A stretch of DNA of 64,000 nucleotides from NCBI GenBank assembly GCA_024195585.1, contig SWBL01000043.1, positions 62,001-126,000 on the forward strand. Reading direction: 5' to 3'. Source of the stretch: Aureobasidium sp. EXF-3400. Lineage: Eukaryota > Ascomycota > Dothideomycetes > Dothideales > Saccotheciaceae. Below the pieces are notes generated by a model. That model saw only the letters and a program-made list of their open reading frames with translations. It did not search any database and was not told the origin of the DNA. Position 1 is the stretch's first letter, and every line of letters starts with the position of its first letter. The position numbers and the translations under genes are program-made. Below, in pieces: positions 11,342 to 21,063 of this stretch.

Positions 11342-13009
11342 ATGTCGATACACCCGTCGCGGCAGGCCTATGTCGAGGAGGAGCCCGAGGTAAGTTTCCC
11401 CACATCTGACAGCCATCTGCGCGTGTTCACAAGTCTTTCCAGCTCTCGCCCACCACTAACACACTCCATCAACCAGGACTCCGAAATGACCTATGACCTC
11501 AACAATGTCCCTCTCGATACCGACTACTACATGCCCTCAGCTACTGGCGGCAATGAGAAAGCTGCCGACGTCATAGCCCAGTTCAACCGAAAGCGCAAAG
11601 CCAACGCCATTGCTGTTCCTACCGACGATGTCAGAGTCCGCGCAAGATTACGAGAAATTGGTGAACCCATCACTCTGTTCGGCGAACGTCCTGAAGATCG
11701 AAGAGACCGTCTACGAGAACTGCTCTACGCAAAACAAGAAGCCAACGGAGAAGATGTCGCTATGGACGTAGAGCAAGACGAGGAAGACGAGGAAGAGCAG
11801 GAATTCTACACCGAAGGCGTTGATGAGTTGCTCGAGGCGCGCAAAGAAATCGCCCGCTTTTCCCTGCCCAGGACACAACAGCGCGTGCACTTCCAAAGAC
11901 TCGAGTCTGCCATTCCCTTACAACGACACGTTGATCATCGCAACTACGTTAAGGACAAGTTATCAGGTTTTGAGCTGTTCGGTTCACAGATTGCTGGAGA
12001 GCGACCAGTCAGCATGGCTCGTTTTTCGCCCAACGGAAACATGGTCGCTGCTGGAAACTGGGGAGGTTCAATCAAGCTGCTGGATGTGCCTAACTTGGAA
12101 GAGAAGGCTGTCCTCCGTGGTCACACCGCTCACGTCAGTGGTATCTCATGGTTCCCCGGCGCTACCTTGGACGGCACCACCGTCTCAGAAGGTAGCTTGA
12201 ACATGGCTTCTGGTGGTGGAGAAGGCAATATTCATCTCTGGTCATTGAACCAAGACACTCCCATCTCAACACTGTCTGGCCACACCGGCAGAGTATGCCG
12301 TACCGAGTTCCACCCTTCAGGCAAATACCTCGCTTCCGCCTCATACGACACCACATGGAGATTGTGGGATGTCGAAACTACCACAGAACTACTCCTCCAG
12401 GAAGGCCACTCGCATGAGGCATATACCGTTTCTTTCAACCCAGACGGTTCTCTTCTCGCCAGTGCTGGTCTCGACAGCATTGCTTGTTTGTGGGATTTGC
12501 GCAGCGGTCGTCGCGTTCTTTACCTTGAAAGCCACATTGCTCCAATTTATGGTCTAGACTGGAGTCCTGACGGTTATCGCGTCATGACTGGCTCAGGCGA
12601 TGGTTTCGCAAAATGCTGGGATATACGCGCAATGAAGGAGACTGCTTCAATAGGTGCTCACAAGGGCGGTGTGACTGATCTTCGCTGGTTCAAGGGTACA
12701 GACAGTCCACTGAGCGGCAAGTCTCTCGAAAAGCACAGCGATACACAAGACTACATTCCCAAGAAAAGCGGCACTTTCTTTGTCAGTGCAGGCTTTGATA
12801 AGAATGTCAAGATCTTCTCGGCCGACGACTGGGCATTGTGCAAGAGTCTGAGCGGTCACTCTGGTCATGTGCTTTCTACTGATGTCACCAGCGATGCCAA
12901 GTGGATCGTCAGTTCGAGTTACGACCGTACAGTCAAGCTATGGGCAAGAGACGACATGCAGGGGTTGTACGACTATGACACTTCGAGCGGCATGGATACG
13001 AGTACGTAG
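11342..13009 (+). CDS. PRP4: PRP4-like U4/U6 snRNP WD40 protein
   Basis: Exons 11342-11389 and 11477-13009 give 526 aa, close to human PRPF4. The protein is a component of the U4/U6-U5 tri-snRNP. An N-terminal region of about 80 residues is followed by the PRP4/SFM helical block (VRARLREIGEPITLFGE, then RRDRLRELL). An acidic stretch (DEEDEEEQEF) comes next, then seven WD40 repeats from about residue 190 to the C-terminus, with GHTAHVSG, GHTGRVCR, YDRTVKLWA and similar signatures. The 87-nt intron keeps the reading frame and has no stop codon, so retention would insert 29 residues near the N-terminus. The splice is preferred because GTAAGT and CCAG fit consensus and the spliced N-terminus is compact. 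Confidence 0.92.
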   Translation: MSIHPSRQAYVEEEPEVSFPTSDSHLRVFTSLSSSRPPLTHSINQDSEMTYDLNNVPLDTDYYMPSATGGNEKAADVIAQFNRKRKANAIAVPTDDVRVRARLREIGEPITLFGERPEDRRDRLRELLYAKQEANGEDVAMDVEQDEEDEEEQEFYTEGVDELLEARKEIARFSLPRTQQRVHFQRLESAIPLQRHVDHRNYVKDKLSGFELFGSQIAGERPVSMARFSPNGNMVAAGNWGGSIKLLDVPNLEEKAVLRGHTAHVSGISWFPGATLDGTTVSEGSLNMASGGGEGNIHLWSLNQDTPISTLSGHTGRVCRTEFHPSGKYLASASYDTTWRLWDVETTTELLLQEGHSHEAYTVSFNPDGSLLASAGLDSIACLWDLRSGRRVLYLESHIAPIYGLDWSPDGYRVMTGSGDGFAKCWDIRAMKETASIGAHKGGVTDLRWFKGTDSPLSGKSLEKHSDTQDYIPKKSGTFFVSAGFDKNVKIFSADDWALCKSLSGHSGHVLSTDVTSDAKWIVSSSYDRTVKLWARDDMQGLYDYDTSSGMDTST

Positions 13010-13495
13010 AATGCTATGCAACAGTCCACCAAGTACGAATATCAACACGGGAATCATGGACGACTATGCACAGATTATCAACACCACAAAATGATCAACA
13101 ATGCAATACCAGAGCTATATTCAGCGGGGTCGACCGCCGAGACCCTTTGACTTTGTCAATTGTAATGCCCAGAGGCCGGACCAAGATCTACACGAGCGGA
13201 AGTGGCTTGGGACGTCAACGCTCATCTGAAAATAGATTTTTATGACGTGGAGTGCTCCATGAATTACCTGCCCTCTGTTCACGGGCCTTTCGGCTTCTTG
13301 AACTCTGATCATGGTTATACGACTGCGGGCGGGGTCACGCTGCAATGTGTGATCTTGATCAAGTCTACAAAGGTGAGGAGCTGCGGGTTCAATGCATGTC
13401 TCATCATTCAATCATCCCCCTACAGCACGATCAATCCACCATCCTATTGCGCTGGAATTTCTCGACATTCTTGAACGCTAGATCTTCTTGACACG
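13010..13495. other. Intergenic region
   Basis: No gene was found. It contains the 3' flank of the PRP4-like gene and the promoter of the cysteine-rich protein. Confidence 0.5.
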
Positions 13496-14566
13496 ATGCA
13501 TTCTTCTCTCTTCGCTGTCGCTGCAGCAGTTGCTGCTGTCAACGCTCAAGGAGCTTTGCCAGCTCCTTCTTCCACTGTCGTCGCAGACCCCGGCACGCTC
13601 CCCCTCGGTGCCGACTGTGCAAATACTGCACAATGTGCTGGAGGAGCTCAATGCTACGCTAGCAACTTTATGCAAACCACACAGTGCGGCAAATACAATG
13701 CCGAATGCCAGAACGACTCACAATGCGCAACCAACTTCTGCGCTGGTGGTCTTTGCAGTGGTCCGTTGCCTCAATCAGAGTGGTTGATGCCCAGCTCGCT
13801 TCAATATGTCCCAACCTCTACTGCATCGAGTGTTGTTGCTTCGTCGACCTCTTCAGCTGATGGCATCCAACCCGCTCCTTCGTCTAGTGTTGTCGCTGCT
13901 GCCGGATCCCTACCCCTGGGCGCCGAGTGTGCGAGTACCGAGCAATGTGCTGGAGGAGCTGAGTGCTTTGCTTCTACAGCTTGGCTCATCAAGTCGTGCG
14001 GAAAGTTCAATGCTGCCTGTAGCAATGACTCTCAATGCGCAACAAACACTTGCAACAACGGCCTGTGCAATGGCTTCTTGGCTTCCTCTGCTTACCTTGC
14101 CAATACCGTCTCTTCGACTGCTTCGGGTATGATGTCTATTATGCCCATCTCAACCTCCACCTCTGTCCCCTCTGGCCTCGTCCCTCTCGGCAAAAGCTGC
14201 AATGCTACTTCCCAATGTGCAAATGGCGCTGAATGCACAATCTCCTCTGCATACCAGGAAGCCGCTGCTGGCATGGTGTGTGGCCCTTACAACGCCACGT
14301 GTACTGATTCCTCGCAATGCAGCTATAACTCTTGCTTTGATGGGAGATGTATCGGATTGGTTGGGTTTGAGTATGCCACTTCTACGGCGATCGTGTCGGG
14401 GAAGCCTACGTTGATTGCTGTTAATGGCACTAGTGTGGGTACCACTGGCGCTGCTAAGACGATGGCGCCTACTTCGAGTGTTGTGGCTTACACTGGTGGT
14501 GCTGCCAAGGCTGGTATCTCTGGTTGTGTTGCTGCTGTGCTTGGTGCTGTTGCTTTTTTGCTGTAG
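13496..14566 (+). CDS. Secreted three-module cysteine-rich, GPI-type cell-surface protein
   Basis: Intronless gene of 356 aa. The N-terminus (MHSSLFAVAAAVAAVNAQG) is a clear signal peptide. The mature part has three tandem modules of about 55 residues (about 33-90, 139-196 and 225-285). Each begins (L/V)PLG and holds eight cysteines in the same order: QC, GG(A)xC, a CG(K/P)(F/Y)NA block, then DSQC and a final LC/RC. Ser/Thr/Ala/Val-rich linkers separate them and are likely O-glycosylated. The C-terminus ends in a small-residue and hydrophobic stretch (AGISGCVAAVLGAVAFLL), as expected of a GPI-attachment signal. I do not recognise a named family; the pattern resembles disulfide-rich fungal surface proteins. 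The function is unknown. Confidence 0.85.
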   Translation: MHSSLFAVAAAVAAVNAQGALPAPSSTVVADPGTLPLGADCANTAQCAGGAQCYASNFMQTTQCGKYNAECQNDSQCATNFCAGGLCSGPLPQSEWLMPSSLQYVPTSTASSVVASSTSSADGIQPAPSSSVVAAAGSLPLGAECASTEQCAGGAECFASTAWLIKSCGKFNAACSNDSQCATNTCNNGLCNGFLASSAYLANTVSSTASGMMSIMPISTSTSVPSGLVPLGKSCNATSQCANGAECTISSAYQEAAAGMVCGPYNATCTDSSQCSYNSCFDGRCIGLVGFEYATSTAIVSGKPTLIAVNGTSVGTTGAAKTMAPTSSVVAYTGGAAKAGISGCVAAVLGAVAFLL

Positions 14567-14681
14567 AGCTAGCTATAGTATTGTGAAAATGCGATGCATA
14601 CGCTAGTGTATGGCTGTTAGAAATTTACTTCTTGTTCCTCTGTTTTCCAAACAACATGTTATCCAACGACATTCTCCTCAT

Positions 14682-15680
14682 CTATCTCTGCAGGCCGTCC
14701 CAAAACTTTCCAATTTGTCCCGCAACTTCAGAGACTTTTCGCCTTACGACCGCATGTCCAACCCCCTGAACCACAACCACATTCTCCACCCCTACGGCTC
14801 TCAAATCATTCTCGAACACTACATCACCGGTTTCTCCCAGTACCGCCAATATCGGCACTCCCATCTTTGCAGCTTCTTGGAAGGCTTCTTCTTGCCCAAA
14901 TACACCTCCATCCCTGACGATAGCGACTACGGAAGCTGTGTGTCCGGTATGCTGCTGCATCTGCCATTCCCTCACTTTCTCAGCTACGATTTCGCCTCTG
15001 CGCACGCGGTCTTGCCAATCAGAAGGGACGAGTAAAGGACCGCCCTCGAGTAACTCCAAAACGTGGGATTTGGAAATGTTGAAGTTCGAGTTGTAGAGTT
15101 TTTCTTCGTCCAAGTGTGGGGATTTCCAAAGTCCTGCTGGGGCGACTAGAGATATAGACTCTATTTCGATGGGATTGGAGGAAGAGGCAGAAGGGGTGAG
15201 GTAGGAGATTGCTGTTATGCCGCCGAAAGAGTAACCGATTAAGTGACAAGACTCCCAGGCAAGATGGGAAAGCAAAGTAGAGATCTGAGAGTGGAATAGA
15301 GAGGGTGTGTGAGGTGCCAGAGGAGTTGAAGATAAGCCATGGCCCCAGAGATCCACCAACACAAACTCTGCGCGTGGGAATTGGGCGTGGAGGTGTTTGG
15401 CTAGAGGTTGAAGACCTAGTGCTGGTGTTTGGATACCGTGGAGGAAGAGGACTTTCTGACCTGAGGCTGAGGGAGAGGTAGCAGAGGTAGAGGTGGCCTT
15501 GGGTGCATAAGTGTAATAAGCGATTTTCCCGTATGCAGTGGATAGGTATTGAGCAGCAGGAAGGAGCTCTCCGAATGTTGTGGTGAAGGCTTCTTCAGAA
15601 GGACCTGGAATTGAGTCTACAGGAGAAGAAACCTCTACCCCGGGACGAGGGATAGTGATTTTGTTCGTGTCAGTAGACAT
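14682..15680 (-). CDS. Alpha/beta-hydrolase fold protein
   Basis: Intronless gene of 332 aa with a full alpha/beta-hydrolase layout. The oxyanion-hole segment is FLHGIQTPA (about residue 78). A LVDLWGHGLSS strand-turn follows. The nucleophile elbow is GYSFGG (about residue 149, Ser nucleophile). An acidic residue candidate lies in GETGDVVFE, and the catalytic His in GVGHAVV near the C-terminus. There is no signal peptide. The substrate is unknown; the closest look is of the small esterase/epoxide-hydrolase-like or MhpC-like group. Convergent with the cysteine-rich gene, with only 115 bp between stops. Confidence 0.88.
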   Translation of the reverse strand: MSTDTNKITIPRPGVEVSSPVDSIPGPSEEAFTTTFGELLPAAQYLSTAYGKIAYYTYAPKATSTSATSPSASGQKVLFLHGIQTPALGLQPLAKHLHAQFPRAEFVLVDLWGHGLSSTPLAPHTPSLFHSQISTLLSHLAWESCHLIGYSFGGITAISYLTPSASSSNPIEIESISLVAPAGLWKSPHLDEEKLYNSNFNISKSHVLELLEGGPLLVPSDWQDRVRRGEIVAEKVREWQMQQHTGHTASVVAIVRDGGVFGQEEAFQEAAKMGVPILAVLGETGDVVFENDLRAVGVENVVVVQGVGHAVVRRKVSEVAGQIGKFWDGLQR

Positions 15681-16821
15681 TAGTTCAGGGGCTCGAGTAT
15701 GGAGACTTGGGTTTCGCTGTCAGATGTGTCTATGGCGGATGATGATCGTAAATGATTCAAGAATCGACCCGGGAAGTCCAGATGTCTTTTATATTAATGC
15801 ACAGTGTTTTGTGTGATATCGAAGCTCTCAAGACGGAAGGTGAATGTATCGTGGCTGTAACATTGGAGTGCGCACGGACGCTGGATCAGATAAGCCCCAC
15901 GACCCTGCCCTTTTTGTTCTTGACGACCTTCATCAACAACACGTTTCTCTCCTCAAGTACGTCGCTCAGTAAGTAGCCATTATGGCTGATATCCGGAGGG
16001 AACATCCTTAATCTTCGAGCTTGAAGCCTCAAGCACCTGCTGCTCTATAGGACCACAGATCCAAAGATGATGTGGCAAAGCAACAAATGTTCTTGACCTG
16101 GCGGACTTGATCCTTTCAACAAGTGCTGTTGAGTCTTGAGCACCACCGGAACACGATCATTCTCCAAGAGCTTCTCAGCAAACGATATCGGACATTCGAG
16201 TCATTGCAGGTACTTTTTCGAAAGAGCAACAACATCTCGACTCTTGGACACGAATCGCACAGATTCAGATGACACAACAAATCGTTGAGATGAGGTATTC
16301 CCCAGAAATCCCATCGGTGCCCTCCGAGTTCTGGACGTCCCGATCAGCATCGGCGACGATCCTTTACGTTGCTCGCCCAGGTCATACTTCATCGCGTCGG
16401 ACCGCTTGCCCTGCATATCGATTTGGACGTCGCATCTTGTCCATATCTAACCAAGGAAAATGGTCACGCGACACAAGCAAAACCTAAGATGTCTTCTCTA
16501 ACTCAAGCACCAAACAATCTTGGCAGAGAAAAAAATGAAGCTTCGTCTCCATGGTCAGAGACCGATTTTGTTCTGGAAACGCTATGCGAAACTCTAAATC
16601 TGGTGATGACATTGCGTGCTTTCCAAGACGTTGAGAAGAACAGACGAGAGAAATTTTCTCCTTCAAGATGCTTAAAAGAGATTCTATGACCAACTAACCA
16701 CAACTACCGATCTTTTTTCTGCTCCTCTTCTCCAGTCGTCAACAGTTCCTTCCACAATAAGGCCGAGTCCTCATTTCATTGGAGCTCTACTCCGGACTCC
16801 CCAGATTTTTTCTCCATCGCC
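15681..16821. other. Intergenic region upstream of the amino acid permease
   Basis: About 1.1 kb with only short, unconvincing open frames on either strand. It probably holds the hydrolase promoter and a long permease promoter. No repeat or RNA gene was recognised. Confidence 0.45.
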
Positions 16822-18597
16822 ATGACTTTCGAGCATGGGGCAGATGTCGCTGGTCCATCGACTACTGGTGATGACAAGTCTGTCTACAAGACCAACTCGG
16901 AGGAGGTTTTCGTTTCTGGATCTGGAGATCATGATGCTGTCTATGGTGTTGGTGGTGTTGGTAACACACATCGTAGACTAAAAGCAAGACACGTTACTTT
17001 CATTGGTTTCGGTGGTGGTATTGGAACGGGTCTTTTCGTCGGTACTGGAAGTGCTTTGGCCAGTGCAGGACCTCTCGGTCTGTTGCTGGCTTACTCTGTC
17101 GTTGGTATGATCCTATGGTGTGTCATGGAGTCAATCGGCGAGATTGCTACTTTGGTGAGTGAGAATGTTTTCAAAGACAATATGGCAGATTGCTAACATA
17201 TGCATAGTTCCCCACTGCTGGATCTTTCCCTCATTTTGCTACTCGCTTTGTTGACCCTGCTCTTGGATTTACTCTGGCCATTTCTTATGGATACTGCTAC
17301 ACTATCGCCATTGCTTCAGAGGTTTCTGCTGCAGCAGTTGTGGTATCTTACTGGACAGACATCACACCTGCAGTGGTCATCACAGTCGGTCTTGCCGCGA
17401 TCCTATTCATCAACTTGATGAACGTCCGCTTCTTTGGCGAAGCTGAGGTCATCACCGCTTCCATTAAGATTTTGTGCTTCTTGGGCTTGGTGATCGTCTC
17501 TATCGTTATTACCTCCGGAGGTGCACCTGACCATGAATCTATCGGCTTCCGCTACTGGCATAAGCCTGGCCCGTACGTTGAACATTTGGCATGATTACTG
17601 TCGTTCCGTCATACTGACCAGTTTTCCTAGTTTCACCGATTACAATGGCATCACAGGAAGTACTGGCCACTTTCTGGCCTTCTTCAGCGCCTTCATCAAT
17701 GCCAGTTTCTCCTACATCGGTGTTGAGACTGTCATTGTTGCAGCTGCCGAGACCATGAACCCCCACAAGGCCATCCCTAAGGCCGTCCACCGCGTTACCT
17801 ACCGTATTCTGTTCTTCTACGTCTTGGGCACGCTTCTCATCGGAATGATCGTTCCCTCCAACGACCCTAGACTCGTCTCTGGCAGTGGAAACGCAAACTC
17901 TTCTCCTTGGGTCATCGCCATCAAGAACTCTGGAATCACAGTCTTGCCATCCATCGTTAACGCTTGTATTCTCATCTCTGCCTGGTCGGCAGGAAACAGT
18001 TACTGCTACATTGGATCACGCATGCTGGTTGCTCTTGCCGCAGACCGCCAAATGCCCCAGTTCTTTGCCAAGGTCAACCGTCAGGGAGTACCTTACTGGG
18101 CTGTCCTCGCCTCCTTTGCTTTCGGTCCTCTGGCTTATCTATCTCTTGGCTCGGGTGGTGCATCTCAAGCATTCACCTGGCTCCTCAACCTCAGCACCGT
18201 CGCTGGCTTGCTAGCTTGGATGACGCTGTGTATCTGCTACATCCGCTTCCACCACGCCCTTCGCGCCCAAAACATCGATCGCAACCTCTTACCCATGAAA
18301 GGACGCTTGCAACCCCTTGCTGCCTACGTCGGCGCCATCGGCAGTGGAATAATCACCCTCTTCTCTGGCTTTTCCGTCTTCCTCAAGGGAAACTGGAATA
18401 CAGGCACCTTCTTTGCTTCGTACATTGGAATTGCGATTTACATCATTCCGTATGTGGTTTGGAAGATCGTCAAGAGGACACGCATTCAAAAGGCTTCAGA
18501 GATTGATCTTTGGAGTGGAAGATTTGATCCTAGCGGGGCGGTGCTGGAAAAAGAACCAGTGACCAAGTGGGAGAAATTCTTGGATTGGTTGTTGTAA
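16822..18597 (+). CDS. Amino acid permease (AAT/YAT family)
   Basis: Exons 16822-17154, 17208-17572 and 17631-18597 give 554 aa. This is a plasma-membrane H+/amino-acid symporter of the fungal YAT family. After a hydrophilic N-tail of about 50 residues comes the family hallmark RLKARHVTFIGFGGGIGTGLFVGTG region in TM1, then about twelve hydrophobic spans. The conserved segment FPTAGSF is created at the first splice junction, and SYIGVETV lies in TM6. The C-terminal tail after the last span (WSGRFDP onward) is typical. The sequence looks nearer to Dip5/general permeases than to lysine or proline carriers, but specificity is not readable. Confidence 0.93.
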
Positions 18598-18992
18598 GGC
18601 TTTGCCTGCTTGCCACCTCCTCCTTCTTTTTATGCAGTCGATTCAACTCGACGATATACGAAATTTTAGATGCCTAGATGATAGACCCCAAACAAAAGAA
18701 TTTAATGTTTTTCTTCTTCTTCTTCTTCTTCTTCTTCTTTTCTCTCAACTCTCATCTTTCCTCCCAGATCGCAACTTGCGCCAGAGCATTCGAGGATATA
18801 CGACACGTTCGCTGTGAACGACGACATATGTGCAACAAGATCAAGGTGGAATAGGAGTAGTGAGACAGCACAGTCATCAATGAAAGCATGGCTTGTACAT
18901 CATAATATCTGATCTTTATGCGTAAATAATGCTCTCTGCTAGAGCGGACATTCCAGAAACAGCGTGCTTTGGCTCGGATTACCACGTCGAAC
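18598..18992. other. Convergent spacer with a (TTC)n microsatellite
   Basis: About 395 bp separate the permease and the VHS-GAT gene. A TTC trinucleotide repeat occupies about 18710-18739. No gene was found. Confidence 0.6.
18710..18739. repeat. (TTC)n microsatellite
   Basis: About ten perfect TTC units lie roughly 110 bp beyond the permease stop codon, probably in its 3' UTR. Confidence 0.9.
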
Positions 18993-20559
18993 CTAATATC
19001 TATACCTGACCTCTCTTTGGCTGGGTGTTTGCTTAACAGGACTGACATCCTCGGCCGTACTCGTATCGACACCACCGTGCATGGTAAGGTGGTTAGCAGC
19101 ACTATACTGACGACCCATATAACTCTCCGTGACTCCGCCATATGCCGGTCGTGAGTTGCTATCTACACTGGGACCATAATTGCGTGGCTCCTGAGGATGA
19201 TTTGTGTAGTCCAGATTGTGGTCGTGAGGAGATTCAATTGGGTCAGCGAAGGGGTCGGCTGGAGTCAATACCGGAACTGAAGAATGAGCTGGTGGTAGCA
19301 CTGGTGGAGGGGAAAATGTATCATTGACAGGAGATACTGGCGAATACGTGCTATTAGGGTTTGTTGAGTTCACGAGGGATGAAGGCTGTAGCGATTGTTG
19401 TTGAGGAGCAGATTGAGGCTGAGTTGGAGGAGGAGCAAAGGGATTGTTGGGTCCAAGGGCAGGAGGAGCAAAGGGATTGTTGGGTCCGAGGGCAGGAGAA
19501 GGGGATTGGCCAAGTATTCGTCGAGCCTGAAGAACAGCACGCTGGTGTCTACTAATGGCCAGGCTGAGTTGTTCGTTTGTCTCGATCAGTGTCAGTAGGG
19601 TGTCGTCGTCGGGTGGTGGGGCAGTGCAATTGATGTATTCCTGCATGCTACGCTGGGCGGCCAGACAGCGATCCGAGAATTCCTTGATCAAGTCTTGGTT
19701 CAGGACTTGTTCGGGCGGAGTGCTCTGAAGCAACTGAAGCAAGATCCTAGCAGTGTTCCGGGCCTCTTCGACGCGCGAAGCAAGTTCCTGTGGTGTTGGC
19801 AGCACGTTTGGCTGTGGACTGCGAGCAGTCGGGTGTTGTGGCGTGGGCGGAGCAATCTGGCGATATGCGCCCTGTGGAAGAATGCGAGCGTCATTTCCCT
19901 TGACATGGCGCCACATGGCCAGTAGATCGTACAGGCCGTTATCATGGCTCTTTTCGGCCTCTAGCGAGTCCAATGTTTCTCTCATAATCTGCTGGACACT
20001 CGGATCCTTTCCGTTCTTTACGATTTCTTTGACTGTCGTGACGAACTTGGCGTCAATGTTGCGGGTGAAGGAAGGTCCCGGGTTGTCGGCCAGGATGCGA
20101 ATCAGCATAATGGCATTGTATTGGACTCGCGACTTGTTGTCTTTGGATAGGCATTTGCGGATCTGGTAAGCAGCGGCAGCGGCGGCTTGTGGTGACGACT
20201 CGGCAGCTTCGACTATGACTGGCAGGTGCAGCACTTCCTCTCCCTGTCGTCTGTCTTTAGCTGCCACTACTGGAAGTTCGGGCTGGGGCTTTGAAGCTTA
20301 CGCTGTTGTCGCTGGAAGATTCACAGAACAGTCGCTAGACACTGTCTCAGCGGCTGATGAGTTGATTGGGGGTGGTCGGCAGACTCACAATGGCCGAGGT
20401 AGCATTTGCTTCGGGAGAGTCGACGGGCGGCGGCGTGTTTGTATGAGAAGTAGCATCGCTGCCTGGCCATCCGGGTCAGCAAAGGTTGCGTCATCGCTGT
20501 GTGTTCTGGTGCTCACTGTGTGTTCTCTTGAGGTGGAATCCGGCGCGTAGCTTCTTCAT
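18993..20559 (-). CDS. VHS-GAT domain adaptor with NPF motifs (LSB5/GGA-like)
   Basis: Four exons on the minus strand: 20559-20517, 20462-20389, 20334-20302, 20243-18993; product 466 aa. A short basic N-terminus (MKKLRAGFHLKR) is followed by a VHS-like helical domain (RLFCESSSDNS spliced to GEEVLHLPVIVEAAE, then RVQYNAIMLIRILADNPG). The GAT domain, about residues 200-290, ends in NEQLSLAISRHQRAVLQARR. The tail is Pro/Gln/Ser-rich and includes two NPFAPP repeats, which are EH-domain ligand motifs. Known relatives (yeast Lsb5, GGAs) link ubiquitinated cargo, actin and endosomes. A 33-nt tandem duplication encodes the two NPF units. The small 5' exons (43, 74 and 33 nt) are inferred from splice signals and phase. 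Confidence 0.8.
19431..19496. repeat. 33-nt tandem duplication inside the VHS-GAT gene
   Basis: Two adjacent 33-nt copies (19431-19463 and 19464-19496) differ at one base. In frame, each encodes an 11-residue LGPNNPFAPPA unit, duplicating the NPF motif. Confidence 0.9.
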
Positions 20560-21063
20560 GTCTGATTGTGTCTGTAGGCTTGTTTGATTGCGTTTGGGAA
20601 GGAACGAGTTGTAGGGTTAATGTAGTCGTAGATTGTCTGGTTGCGATACGGGAAGGCGCATGTGATTGCTGGTCCATGCTTGGCGCCGCGAATTGCGCCT
20701 CAACATCTGGCAGTCGCGCCCAAGTGTCTACGAATTCCTCTTCGTCCTTGCCACTGCCCAGAACATTTCTTCCTGTAGCTTGCGCTTGCAATTGCGTATG
20801 CTTCTGTGCTGATTGCGTGTATACCGCTCCTGCTGGGATTCGTTCAGAGGTATCGTATTATGTAGGTCGTGCCGCCGTCGCTCATTTCCCGCTTCGCATT
20901 CTGCATGCAGATGCCTCAGAATCCACTTCTGAAACGACGAGTCATGTTTCTTTCTGTCTGCCCCTATCCCTCGAATTGTCGTCTTGACCTTCTTCGTCAC
21001 TCGACAAATCACTAAACCTTTCCGACACGCTATCCAAACGCCATACTCAGAAAGCATCGCACC
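20560..21063. promoter_or_regulatory. Divergent spacer, VHS-GAT gene / F-box gene 1
   Basis: About 500 bp between divergent genes, so it holds both promoters. Open frames of about 90-140 codons exist on both strands but lack motifs and use low-complexity sequence. Confidence 0.45.

Noticed and set aside
20568..20987. Plus-strand frame of 139 codons opposite the VHS-GAT 5' end.
   Set aside because: Cys/Ser-rich without domain features, and it overlaps the inferred first exon and promoter of the minus-strand gene.
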